Below are positions 1 through 11,600 of a stretch of 64,000 nucleotides of DNA, piece by piece. Each line of letters starts with the position of its first letter. Position 1 is the stretch's first letter. The notes under the pieces are model-generated. The model did no database searches and had not been told where the DNA came from. It saw only the letters and a program-made list of their open reading frames with translations. This stretch comes from Torreya grandis (lineage: Eukaryota > Streptophyta > Pinopsida > Cupressales > Taxaceae). The stretch covers positions 2,833,501 to 2,897,500 of the forward strand of contig JARHVA010000349.1 in assembly GCA_037957365.1 (NCBI GenBank). The letters run 5' to 3'. The position numbers were made by a program, and so were the translations under genes.

Positions 1-211
1 TTTTTCTCTCACTGATTTTCTTATATAATTTCGGCTCTCCTCTCTTTTCTAATTCTCAAATGATATTCTTCATTAGAATAAATCTTCCCTTCACACTTCT
101 TTTCTTAAGAGAGATTCTATTTCATTTTCTGCTCTTCCTTCTCTCTCACTTATATGATCTTCAATCAAGTCGAGTTTTTGTAATACTTCCACATATCTTC
201 TCCCTTATATA
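1..211. other. AT/CT-rich flank, no gene seen
   Basis: Pyrimidine-rich sequence left of the first retrotransposon. The short open frame here is low-complexity and I see no exon. It ends with ATATA at 207-211, the left target-site duplication of the element that follows. It may be part of a long intron of the pyruvate dehydrogenase gene downstream, but this cannot be shown from the window. Confidence 0.5.
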
Positions 212-563
212 TGTTGGGAATTTAGTTCACACTGTAAAATAATTAGTATTTACATTGTGGTAAATAACTATTTACTGCTAGTTGTTAGTTACCGTATAGT
301 CAATACGGTAAAGTTATTATTGGGTAGTTAGTTTGTTAGTAAGATATATTGTTAATAGCTAACAATATATCTCGTATTGTTATTAGCCTAGATGGTTAAT
401 AGAATGAGTTATTATCGGGATCGGAGCATCCCCAATTATAGGAAATCCTATATAATGTAATCATATTATTGAATAAAATATGTTATTGTGACTGACCAAA
501 TTATTTGTGCCTGTGCACATTTCAAAACCTTCGGCTCTTCACCAAAATGGGGTAACACCCACA
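212..563 (+). repeat. 5' LTR of the small Copia-type element
   Basis: 352 bp, starting TGTTGGGAATTT and ending ACACCCACA. It matches 2313-2662 along its whole length with scattered substitutions and short indels. It contains the internal inverted repeat ACCGTATAGTCAATACGGT, with arms ACCGTAT/ATACGGT. Confidence 0.93.
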
Positions 564-565
564 TT

Positions 566-577
566 TGGTATCAGAGC
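566..577 (+). other. Primer-binding site, initiator tRNA-Met type
   Basis: TGGTATCAGAGC is complementary to the 3' end of plant initiator tRNA-Met, the usual primer for Copia-type reverse transcription. It lies two bases after the LTR end at 563. Confidence 0.92.
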
Positions 578-2301
578 AGGTGTCCGGCCTCTCTGAACAT
601 TGTGGCTCCCTCCATTCACCTATTTGTCTTCCCCACAACACAATGAAGTAGTGTGGACCACGTGCAGTAGTCATAGGTTTGTTGTTCATCCTACTTGCAT
701 TTTGCCTTCGGTCTAGCAGTGCAAACCACGTGTAAAACCATTGGCTTCACCACCCATCTCTCAAGCTTCGACTCTGTCCATGCTTTTCGTAGTTTTTGCG
801 TTCCCATCTCTGTTCACTGTTTCATACACGACATATCTTGTTTTCAGTTTTATGTCTGTATTTTAAAAAAAAAAAATTGGTATATATCTTAAAAAAAAGG
901 GAGGATATATTTGAAAAATCAAAAAATATATATATATATATATATATATTTTTATATATATTCTGTATATGTTTTTACAAGGCCGTATATTGACATCATG
1001 AGAAGAATTTATTAGCAAGTTGAACAGAGTCTACAGCCAGCTGTCAAATTATCATGATTCATCTGAGCATTGTTATTTGACTTGGCTTGCTGCTTCAACG
1101 GTTCTACATCACTTGGAATTTCGATATTCGCTTCAAGGCAGATCCCTATTTGGCAAGATATCCCTTGTTTGGCAAGTTTTGTACTGCTCGGCTTGATCTT
1201 TGCGTAGATCTAGCTCCCCTGGTTGGAGCACCCAAGTCTTCCTGCAACACGCAATCGTTCAAATTCAAATATCCCAACTCGGATGACTCTGCATTGAATA
1301 CCTTTGTGTGCACCTTGCAGTGTCTAACCCAAACCACGAATTGAGATACCTTGCTACAACGTCCTCTCATCGCCCTACACGGCTCACCTGTCCCAGCTGC
1401 GAATCTGGTCTGCATATTCAGCATTGGCGAAGATGTTTTATTTGCTATACATCGAACTTTAGAGCACCGTCTAAAAGTCAAATAAAGCTTTCATATGGCA
1501 CATCCTCTCTAGAAGGCTGCATCTTCGATGGCAGCAACATTAAAAGAGTCTTGTTTTTAGTATTTGTGTTTATCTGTAAGGTTTAGATTTTTTTATTTTA
1601 GGTATTACGTTTGTTTTTTTGGTTTTGTGAGTCCGTAGTTTTGGTCTATTTAATAGTATTTCATTTATTAATAGTTGTTTTTTTCCAACTTTTCTTTTCT
1701 TTTATATCATGTTTTTTTTTTATTAAGTTTAGCTTTATTCTTTTGAAAGTCATGTTTTATTTTGTTTTCAAGTTTTCGTTTTGTTGTTGGTGGTTTAGTT
1801 TTTTAACTTTTTAGTTGACGATTGTTTATTTTTATTTATTTTATGTTTTGAGTTTGTTAATTACGGTTTTAGTTTAGGTATTTTATTATTAATGATTAAG
1901 TTTTGTTTATGGGGTTGTTTTCATATAATATATTTAGTTTATGTTTTATTAATTTAAGTTTGTGCTTTTATTAATTTTGTTTGGTTACTTTTTTTAATTA
2001 TTATTATAGTTATGTTTTTATTTATGATTATTTAGTGTTTTGTGTCGTTTGAATCATTTGTCGTCATATTCTTTAAGTATTTTTGGTGGAAATTTTTAAA
2101 TAAAGCCTATGTTAATAGGCAATTCAAAAAATTCAATAAAACATGTAAATTTGCTTTTATATGGACATAGATTTGTAATGTACAAAATCTTTCAATGTAA
2201 AATCAGACGCATTATTGGGTGACCCTGACGTCTGCATGTCAATCTTGTGGGAGGGCAATATAGTATTTAGTATTTGTGATTCTTTTTCTCATGTGACCTC
2301 T

Positions 2302-2312
2302 AAGGGAGGGAA
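2302..2312 (+). other. Polypurine tract
   Basis: AAGGGAGGGAA lies directly before the 3' LTR, the expected site of plus-strand priming. Confidence 0.9.
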
Positions 2313-2662
2313 TGTTAGGAATTTAGAGTTCACACAGTAAAATAATTAGTATTTACATTGTGGTAACTATTAACTGTTAGTTACCGTATAGTCAATACGG
2401 TAAAGTTATTAATGGGTAGTTAGTTTGTTAGTAAAATATATTGTTAATAGCTAACAATATATCTCATATTGTTATTTAGCCTAAATGGTTAATAGAATGA
2501 GTTATTATCGGGATCGGAGCATCCCCAATTATAGGAAATAAACTTCCTATATAATGTAATCATATTATTGAATAAAATATGTTACTGTGACCGACCAAAT
2601 TATTTGTGCTTGTGCGCATTTCAGAGCCGTCGGCTCTTCACCAAAATGGGGTAACACCCACA
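2313..2662 (+). repeat. 3' LTR of the small Copia-type element
   Basis: 350 bp, starting TGTTAGGAATTT and ending ACACCCACA. It is followed at once by the ATATA duplication at 2663-2667. Confidence 0.93.
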
Positions 2663-3672
2663 ATATAGCCTTTAAAGGATGTGTCCCATCCAAGAGGTAC
2701 CTCTTCACCAAGAGATGTGACCGTTGACATTTCCGTTCACTTCTGGCAACAATTCCGTTTGACATTTCCATTCATATCCGTTACAGTTCCTTTGACATCA
2801 ATGACAATCATTCCAACAAGAGTTGGTGTAAAATCAAATATTAAAGTCGATCTATTGCAAGTCCAGAGGCCAATCGGTAGATGTTTTCATGAACTTGTAG
2901 GGCAGAGAAGTTTTAGAAGTTTAGTGACGTGTATTTTAGAACAGACTGCTCATGGGGGAGTGTAAGGATAGGTGCACGTGGTCTTTTTGATGGCTCATTC
3001 AGTGTGTATAAGTCTCTAGGCTGCATATAAGGTTGTTAATGTTTGTGTTGTCAAAATTTTAATTATAAATGACAGCTGTTGTACGTAGAGATTATGAAGA
3101 GTCATGCAAAGAATTTGAAATCAGGAGATGTCTTTGAATTTGAACAATATTGTGTAGACTTATACACATGCAAGGTAGTGTGTCTATCATTTTGCTTTGG
3201 TAAATGAATTGAAATTTATGCTGGTCATTTCGTTTGCCTTGAATTTGTTTCACTGCTCTATATGCTATTATCTCTGATATCTACACCCAAAAATCAGATT
3301 ACATGTTTAAAAAACTTTATTTTAATAAACAAGTGAGATTTAAGATTTTCTGTTTGATTAAAAATTTAAAAAACATAACCAGTAATTTTTTTGTGCCAAT
3401 AAAGAGAGATTTCAAGTTTTTCTGCCAAAAAAGAGAGAGCTTCATATATCACTAAAAAAAGTAGAATTAGAAACAGCTATATCAAAAAGTACATCCTATC
3501 CTAAATTTTCAAATATATTTTTATTAATTGATTTGAATTTTTTTGTCAAATATGTTACATCTAAGGATTTTTATAGTTATTATGATAGTTAATAAGGGGA
3601 AATCCTAATACGATGATGCTTGACAGGCTAAGCTGCTCAGAGATTGATACGTTATCTCCACAGATATGTGAT

Positions 3673-3865
3673 CTATTATGGATACAACAGACTTTAAAAA
3701 AAAAAAAATAGGATAGTTTATGGCTAGGACAAAACAAAATAAATAGAGAGAGATGCAAACATAAAAAATTCAAAATTCTATTATGGATACAGCAGACTTA
3801 AAAAAAAATATAGGATAGTTTATGGCTAGGACAAAACAAAAATAAATAGATAGATGCAAACATAG
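3673..3865. repeat. Tandem duplication, period about 105 bp
   Basis: The segment beginning CTATTATGGATACA at 3673 recurs at 3778. Both copies continue through an A-run, AGGATAGTTTATGGCTAGGAC and GATGCAAACATA. The second copy is shorter, with small indels in the A-run. Confidence 0.9.
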
Positions 3866-3905
3866 ATAATCAAAAGAGAGAAATCTAACTTAAATACTGA
3901 CCTTG

Positions 3906-4351
3906 GATATGGTCAATGTATTTGTCCCATATCCTTGCAATATTGTACCCAGATCCATGTGAAATGCATTGATACTGCATACGTGGGCCTGCAGCAGGGT
4001 TGTGTTGGATAAGTTGGCAGTGTTTACAGTTTTGGTATTAGGATGTGAAATGCTATGGTTTCTATATAATTGTGGTTAGAAGTACATATAACAGAGATTT
4101 TCTTTTTACATTCATTGTTTGCTATTCATACAACCTGATACTGAATGGATATGGTTGATGTATTTGTCCCATATCCTTCCAATATTTTACCCAGATCCAT
4201 GTGAAATAGATTGATACTGCATGTGTGGGCCTGTAGCAGGGTTGTCAGATAAGTTAGCAGTGTTTACGGTTTTGGGATTAGAATGTGAAATACTATGGTT
4301 TCTATATAATTGTGGTTAGAAGCACATAAAACGGAGATTTTCCTTTTACAC
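3906..4351. repeat. Tandem duplication, period about 242 bp
   Basis: Copy one is 3906-4111 and copy two 4148-4351. Both run from GATATGG through GTCCCATATCCTT, CCCAGATCCATGTGAAAT, GCAGTGTTTAC and GTTTCTATATAATTGTGG to the GAGATTTTC end. Divergence is around 10 % by eye, so the duplication is old. It lies in the presumed intron just upstream of the first visible PDH exon. Confidence 0.9.
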
Positions 4352-4466
4352 TCGTGTGCTTTTCATACCATGTTGACATAGAAGTAGTTAGTTCAGAAAA
4401 AATTCCAGTGTGCTAATGTTATATGCTGATTGCATTTGCTTGTTTTCTGTGTTGGATTTGCTCTAG

Positions 4467-5343
4467 ATACTTGAAATGGATACCTATAGGTATCATGGGC
4501 ATTCAATGTCAGATCCAGGAAGTACTTACAGAACCCGAGATGAAATATCGGGTGTCAGACAGGTAGTACAGACTGCGTAATAATTTAGAACTTACTGTAT
4601 CAAAAATGTCTTGCATTTAGATACTTAAGCATTTATTTTTGCACCTGTTGCAAGATGCTCTTGATTTTTAATGCAGTCTAGGCATATTTTTTTGTTTTGC
4701 ATTGCAGGAGCGTGATCCAATTGAAAGGGTACGGAAACTTGTAATATCCCATGACATAGCTACAGCAGCTGAATTGAAGGTGTGAAATGGATTCAATTGT
4801 TATTATTTCTCCATTTTTTTCTGTTTGCTTGATTGAAAGGTTTGAAGCTTCAATTAAGTTGTAATGTGCTTTGTTGTTTCTCCTTTACTACGTAGGATCT
4901 TGAAAAAGAGGCTAAGAAAGAAGTAGACGATGCAATTGCCCTGGCAAAGGTAAATACAAAATGCTTGGAGACCCAGGGATTTATTTATGCATTTGATGTT
5001 TTTTTTTCAGAATTCTAATATTAGACATTTGATTATAAATTTGTTGTTACTTTGTCAGAATATAGGTTTTCTCTTCATTTTGGAGATAATATATTTGTTA
5101 AGACTCTCTCTTTGTATTTTATTTCAATTATGTATTTTATCAAGCAGGAAAGTCCAATGCCAGATCCTTCGGAGCTTTTCTCACACGTCTATGTTAAGGG
5201 ACTTGGGACAGAGGTACATGTTTTATCAACTTTTGGTGTATATGTTGCATTCATACATTTGTTGAAAACTGACGACTAAGGGTTTATGATATATGCAGGC
5301 ATTTGGTGCTGATAGGAAGGCATTGAAAGGTTTATTGCCTTGA
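4467..5343 (+). CDS. PDH-E1 ALPHA: Pyruvate dehydrogenase E1 component, alpha subunit, mitochondrial; last five coding exons
   Basis: This is the C-terminal end of the E1 alpha subunit, which with E1 beta forms the thiamine-diphosphate enzyme that decarboxylates pyruvate in the mitochondrial pyruvate dehydrogenase complex. Exons are 4467-4562, 4708-4779, 4896-4949, 5148-5213 and 5299-5343 (stop TGA 5341-5343). All junctions are GT-AG and all introns phase 0. Together they encode about 110 residues with no frame break. Exon 1 starts [19 protein letters not shown] and carries the phosphorylation-loop hallmark YRTRDEISG. Exon 2 starts [11 protein letters not shown], exon 3 [12 protein letters not shown], exon 4 [11 protein letters not shown] and ends VKGLGTE, and exon 5 is [14 protein letters not shown]. 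Order and ending match plant E1 alpha. Upstream exons, including the transit peptide, lie left of the window or beyond a long intron. A dispersed 3' gene fragment is possible, but the clean splice sites argue for a working gene. Confidence 0.93.
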
Positions 5344-8300
5344 TGAAAGTCCTTAGACTCTCATCTATTTTTTCGTAGGACAGGTGAATGGAAAATAAGA
5401 GCAAATTTCATTACCATAGTTTATCCCATCACTGGTTGAGTGTAACAATTCTTGGCTCAATTGATTAAGTTAATATTTGGAATGATTATGTACTTCTTTG
5501 CAAGACATTCAGGGATTACTGTGTTCTTGCTCATTGTCGAGTGTTTTGGCCTTTCATGTCAAGACGGTTCATATAAAGAAGTGGAATGCCAAATATAATT
5601 TTGATTTGTACTCCATATCTTATTTAGATTTAGTGCTGTCTAAAGTTAAGTTTTTTTTTTGGATCCTAATTTTGGCGTGGCGGAACATGTGTTTTTTTGT
5701 GTTCCATATTCAAGGAGGCAAAATAAAAATTACAAGGATCTTATCTTTTAGCAGGCAGGTAATCTACAAATTGGAAGGACCTCATCCTCTAGATAATAAA
5801 ACCCAAGTAGTCTAGAAATTTAGGTGATCCTCATCTACCTTGTTTTCATGAGTAATATCTGTTTTAGATGATTTCTTTGATTGCTTCTTTTACAAAGAGG
5901 ATATATGAATATTTTGTTTTGAATTTACACAGTTTTTATGTTTGTTTAAAATCTCGGTAGAGCTACAACATTTAGAAGAGGCAATCTATTTAACAAGATG
6001 GGAGGCAGCTTCAAGTGGTCGCCATAGGGATTTTGTATGGGTTTCTATTTCCTTGCAAGAATGCAAGGTCAACATAAAATCAGGGCAATTGCATGTGATT
6101 TCGGATCAAGAATCATTGCCTACCAAAGCACTCTTGGACAAACATTAATTTTTCGAAGTCTATGCTAAAGGACTAAATTACCAGGCTTAGTTCTATACAT
6201 AATTAATAGCGTACAGTCTAATGGTTACCCAAAATTAAAATATAAATGGTCGCTGGCATAACATATACATAAGCCTTTCATGTATAGCATATTAATTCGT
6301 GCAGTGTAACCTGTAGCAGCGAGTGGTGGGAACAATCATTGGACCCGAATGAAGATGAAAAGATCAGTTAACTCTTCTCAGAAAAATCTGTGCTCCAAAG
6401 GTAAAATGGGTTTCAAATGTAAATCTGCAGTGTGGCAGTAAAGGGTTGTAGACATTTGAAGAAGAATTTAGAGACAATCTGGAGTAAAATCAAACTACCC
6501 GAACCAAACTACCCAAATGAAAACTTAAAGGTCTCCTCTTGCCACAATTTTGGTACTGTACTCAATTGTAAAAAACAGTTGTTTTATGGTGTATCGTAAT
6601 ATGAAGGACGTCTTGCAATAATGAGATCTATCACAACGGTGGAGGCCATGCCTTGATCCCAAAGAGAAAATATTAAATATTTTGGTTGTTCACTCGCACA
6701 TGTAGATGTTTCAACATCTAGTGTTCTGTATTTTGATTTGTAGGCAAAGATCTATTTTTAGTTATGATTTTGGTGTGACTACTTCTATAGGCTGGGACGT
6801 CACATTCGCTTAGTATTTCTACTCCCTATTTTCTAGGTAACCTAAGATGACCTGTAATAAGCAGTTTTTAAGTATTTTTTTTATAGTTATTGTAACTGAC
6901 AAATTTAGCTGAATATATATTGTTGGTTTCAGAATCCATAGGGGCAGGAGCAGCCTCTAATTGAGGAGAAATGGTAATCACGTTTATTGTTTTAAAACCC
7001 AACAATAATCTGAAAAACTATTAGATATGTAATTGCAGGAAACTTTATGAGTCCGATACAGGACCATGAGATTTCTGATTTAGTCAAATGGATAAAAGAA
7101 AAATTCTATGTCGTGTCACATAATTTTCATCGGTGTGATAAGCGCTCAAGGCAAGTCCGTTTCGTTCCTTGAATGTTTGAGTCTTGTTTCTTAATTTGTT
7201 TCACAATGTTTTACAGCAAGGAAGGCTTAACCTGTAGGCAATTTGAATTGTTTTAATTCTTTAAAAGGTGGTGGATGGTTAAAAATATGGTATTGAGAAT
7301 TCATCAAGCATATGCAAGCTCGAACTTGGTAAAAGAAATGATCTGCAAAATAGAAAATGATAAATTTTAACATTAATTTATTGATAAAATTCTTAGGCAT
7401 TTTAAAGAAGAGTAACTTCAATAATACAGACAACTAACCAAAAATGTTATCGATGATAGTTGTAACCTGCAATGGCAGCTACTGGTGTTGGCCGTGGAGT
7501 GTAATTATGTGAGATCTCAATGAAAATGGTTCACCTTGAATTTGATATTTGTTTAAGCATTGTAGGGTAGTTTTTCTTCTTGCTTGGAGAAGACAATAAA
7601 AAAATCGTGATACCTTGAGCATATGGTGGAGTTTGGAGCCCTTTTTTGTTTCATGTATATATATTTTCTGAGACTGATGGTGGCACAACCAGATTGGGCT
7701 ATCTATTCACAGTCATCAAGAAGTTTTTAGAGAAGGTGATAAGTTATGAAAATGTAGTATGTAACAAATCTTAAGGTAGATGCTCCAACATTGAAAAGTG
7801 TCAAATTAAATGTATTTTAGATATCTGTACAAGTTGAACATATGCAAATGCATTGGTATAAACTTGAGCAGGCCTTGTGTTGTGATGCTGCTGCTATAGG
7901 GAATTGTGGGAGAGAAACCTATGATAAACCTATAATTCATTGTTTAGTTACAAAATAAAAAAAGTCAAATAGCAACAACATAATGTTGCGATTTTAGCAA
8001 ATGTTGAAATGATTCAGTGGCTACTGCAAACTTTCACACTATAAGTAAAGGAGCTTGTCAAACCCTTACTCCAAAAAAATATTCACTTCAGATTTTCAAG
8101 AAAAAACTCTAAATTATAGGCAGTTTTATAATGAAATGAATTCCAAAGGAGCAGTAGTGGCAGCACCCTTCAAAGGATGTTGCTGATAGTCTGAAAACTA
8201 TATAATGGTTAGTAGGTATTTTGTACATGGTGTTATCTTCACCTTATTAGTAGATATTTTGTAGTGGGAAGCATGTTGTAAAACAATAGCACATTTGAGC

Positions 8301-8689
8301 CAAAGATATTTTTGGTAAGCAGCCCTATGGAGGGCCTAGAAAACTACAACCATGGTAATAATGGGATACACAAAAATTCTAAATCAAAAGAATCAAAATA
8401 AATTCAGATGATAGCACATTTGAGTTGAAGATATTTTTTTGGGTAAGTAGCTTTAACATTTTGTGTGGATACTAGGGCCTAGAATACTGCAACTATAAAT
8501 TTAATGGGATACACAATTCCAATTCAAAAGAATCAAAGAAAATCCATGTAAACAATTTTTAAAGTAACTCCCTTGAAACAATAGTACAATGAAATAAAAG
8601 CATTTAATAGTTTATTAAAAGAAATCATTATGAATCAATATTTCTAACACTAATCAATTAAAAACAAACAAGCAAGCCTTATTTATTTT
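5344..8689. other. AT-rich region downstream of PDH E1 alpha, no gene recognised
   Basis: The start is presumably the 3' UTR of the PDH gene; candidate A-rich poly(A) signals occur near 5721 and 5793, but none is decisive. The frames at 5498-5815 and 5942-6148 (+) are short and match no family I know. Sequence near 7037-7140 could be read as a short exon-like stretch, but I cannot name it. Otherwise this is simple AT-rich DNA with one tandem duplication near 8288-8545. Confidence 0.4.
8288..8545. repeat. Imperfect tandem duplication, about 125-bp period
   Basis: TAGCACATTTGAGCCAAAGATATTTTT near 8288 recurs as TAGCACATTTGAGTTGAAGATATTTTT near 8411. Both are followed by GGGCCTAGAA, AATGGGATACACAA and AATCAAAAGAATCAAA. 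The copies are diverged, with several indels. Confidence 0.8.
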
Positions 8690-11600
8690 TGAGAGAAGGG
8701 GAAAAAGGTACCTTTGCTATGAGTAGAGTGAGGCCTCCACTCTCCCCTAGTCCTTATAGACAAATGGTGTTAGGTTCAAAAGTTTCAGTTGCGATTGAGG
8801 AGGTTGGAATGGTTGTGGTTGAGATCAAAAACATGGCGATGTATGATGAATTAGTTTTGTCTTCACAAAGGAGATTGTACACACAGAGAGCGACACACCA
8901 ACCTTGTGCACTCGACTTCCTGAAGTCTGGTTGAGACGATTAATGAAGAGATGATGGGTCTATGGGTTTCGCTGATTAGGTTGAGCTGCGAGGATGAGAT
9001 TTTAGACGATGAGTAGTAGAAGATGCTCGTGGCGATCCCAGAAGAGCTCACTAGCATCACATTGCTCATTGAGATGAAACAAAACTCCAAGTGCCCTTAG
9101 TGAGAGTGAGGACAAGGTGTCAAAGTTCTTGGTTTATGCTAGGTATGAGGAATTAGACATAATTAATATCATAGTGCATGATGCATTCATGTAGCCACAT
9201 GATCTTTCTTGCACACCATGACCACAACCAGTGAGTGGAAAACAAGACCATTGTACACACCCAATACAAACAATAAATAAGCACAATAGTATCGATGTAT
9301 TGTTACCTCGAATAAATATGCACAATTGACATAACTTCTCTCTACAACCTCAAGGGATAATGCAAGGAGTGCCTAATAAATAAACGAGTTGGTTTTACAA
9401 CTGCTGCTTGGTGATTGTGATTCTACAGAAATATAATTGGGATTCTCTAAATAGGTGCACACCAAATATTATCTGTGCACACAAGAAAACAATTGAACAA
9501 CTATAACAAGCTCCCAATTACGCTTAACTTCGTGAGTGAATGTGAACAACACGCTAACTCTAACACCCTCCTTTAAGCGCATAATACAAAGTGAGAAAAG
9601 AGAAAACAAAGAGACCGATGGGAATTGGCAACTAGCCTTGATCAAGTACCCATGTGCAAATACATAGTAAAATATTGTGTCCCTATGATAACCAATCAAT
9701 CTAACTGGAATACATGGACGTCGAGTTGATGTAACCGCCAAGTCAAATAGGAACTATACTCTGTTTGAGGCTCACTCAGTAAAAAACACTAATTAAGGAC
9801 CTGGGAAAAAGAGTCACCATGGATGAAATGTGTCATTGCTAGGTATCTAAAAACCAATAAAAACCAAAATGAAAATAGAGAAAAGAACTTACGCTGCAAG
9901 GCATCCCAAGAAGCACGACTCAAAAGCTCAATGTAATGTTGTAGTAGGTGCATTCGATGGAGTGAATCCCATCAAACAAAAGTGCTCTTAATCCACTACC
10001 TCCAATAGAAAATGTGGTGCGCCAGGGACTAACAATGAACACAACAACTGAAGCAATGTGCACACACTCGCTCATAATGCTAAAAGGGTGTAGTGACTCA
10101 AGATATTTAAATGAGCACACCAATCCTGCTGCTCATACTGAAAAGTTGACATTGGACTTCCACATACTAGCTACTCTTCAAAAAGAGAATAAGCTCCACC
10201 ACAAATTTGAAGGACACTGTCAACATCAAAGATACAGATGCAAAATCTCTCAAGATGTCCCTTGTGGTGATGGGATAGTCATGCAACTGAAGAAGAAAGT
10301 GTTCATCATGGAGTGCACACACATGAAGAAAAAAAATTCCATGATTCTCAGTGTGACTACAAAAGTGGTCCTATCCAACAAACAATATCACCAAGTGACG
10401 CCAAAAACTCCAGAATATAGTTAATTTGTAGAAGACACCATATGTGAAATGAGAGATGCAAGCTCTGAAAAAACACACTACCTAGTAAGGATCTCAAACA
10501 ACTAAGGAGTATCAAAAGGTAGGAGTTATAAGTGGCCTAAGAAGTTGAATAATGGAGGTGCCACGCTTGTAGTGCCCTCACAAAGAACGCTTTCAACGTT
10601 GCCAAGAACGATCAAAAGTCCACCCTAGATGAAGATGAATGGTGGATGGATATGTCTGCATATGAGTGAGTGAAAAGTGCACAACAAAGGAATGGGAGCT
10701 ATTATTAAAAAAAGTGTCAGGGTGATCAATGTTGACAACTGTAATCTCAGGGTTCTCAGTCCTGAGTGAAGATGCACCAAAGCTCATATGTAGCTCAATA
10801 TCCTCACGAAGAGAGGAGCGAACAAACGATGGAGCTCTACCATCAAATGATCCCATCAAAGATGACACACTTGCATGATAACCAATGCCATGCTGAACTA
10901 TCCACTTAACACTCTAGATAGGGTTACAAATATCCTATAAATGCTTAGCAATGCCCATAAGTCTAGTATTGTGACCCATGGAATGAAAAATGCGGGAGCT
11001 AAAAGTAGTGGTATGCATATCAAAAGAGGCAGACATATATGCAAGTGGAAGTAGAATGGGATATGCAGAGTGTGCAACAACAATAGGTACATAAAAAAAT
11101 GTTGTAACAATAGGAGGAACAAGAATGATGGGTTGCTCGGGATCTGGTAGATCACATTGTAAAAACACATCAAGTGGATGCATCCTAGATTCTGATTTAC
11201 ATGATGGAATAGAAACAGGGACATGAATGTCCAACATATCAGTTTGGTTTTGCATGCTATCAATTTTGTTTTGCATGCACTGATAAGGGAACCTTTGCTA
11301 TGAATGAGGGAACATAGAAAGAAATATTGCTTCACTAATTTCTCATTCCCTTCCTGTAGTGCTAGAAAAGAGGCATGTACAAAAGGCACAATAGGACTAA
11401 CAATCACAGTATCAAAATGTGCATCAATATGAGCAACAAAAACAGGGTTATGTTCCTTTTCTATGTCATCAACAAAGGCAAGTGCATCACCCTGACAAGA
11501 CAAGCCCTCACTAACAAATGCAGGAGGAAGTGAAACACTAGGAGGTGGAGCAAATGAAGGCACAATGGTTTTATAAGGGTCAAAAGACTCATTTACATCC

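Larger units (their letters stand above)
564..2312 (+). other. Interior of the small element, non-coding
   Basis: No open frame here resembles Gag, protease, integrase or RT. The left half has mixed composition; about 1590-2100 is extremely T-rich on this strand. Simple (TA)n tracts lie at about 928-968. The frames of 111 aa (minus, 1146-1481) and 92 aa (plus, 1308-1586) overlap each other and show no family features, so I regard them as chance. The layout fits a LARD/TRIM-like non-autonomous element. Confidence 0.7.
212..2662 (+). mobile_element. Non-autonomous Copia-type LTR retrotransposon, complete ends
   Basis: A 2451-bp element bounded by two near-identical LTRs (212-563 and 2313-2662), both TGTT...CACA. 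A tRNA-iMet primer-binding site at 566-577 lies two bases inside the left LTR, and a polypurine tract (AAGGGAGGGAA, 2302-2312) abuts the right LTR. A perfect 5-bp duplication, ATATA (207-211 and 2663-2667), flanks it. The 1.75-kb interior encodes no recognisable gag or pol, so it must have used another element's proteins. LTR identity looks about 94 % by eye, so the insertion is not recent. The primer site and the PPT/LTR start are Copia-like. Its orientation is + from the primer site and PPT. Confidence 0.93.
2668..4466 (+). other. Probable intron of the PDH E1 alpha gene
   Basis: No exon is recognisable between the small retroelement and the first visible exon. The stretch ends in a normal 3' splice site (TTGCTCTAG before 4467). 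It contains two local tandem duplications (3673-3865 and 3906-4351) and A/T-rich tracts. That it is intronic is inferred from the acceptor at 4466 and the lack of upstream exons; the donor is not in the window. Confidence 0.6.

Noticed and set aside
1146..1586. Overlapping 111-aa minus and 92-aa plus ORFs inside the small Copia-type element
   Set aside because: No Gag or Pol motif and mutually overlapping; treated as chance ORFs in a non-coding interior.
1611..1814. 67-aa Phe/Leu-rich ORF resembling a membrane protein
   Set aside because: Pure consequence of a T-rich tract.
2681..2965. 94-aa + ORF ending TAHGGV before a GGGGGAGTGT-like sequence, suggesting a Copia pol end with PPT
   Set aside because: No RNase H motif and no LTR follows; the resemblance is too slight.
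9892..9960. Possible minus-strand exon ending in GCAGC/GTAAGT
   Set aside because: The donor is good, but neither frame upstream gives a recognisable protein and one contains a stop; no acceptor partner was found.
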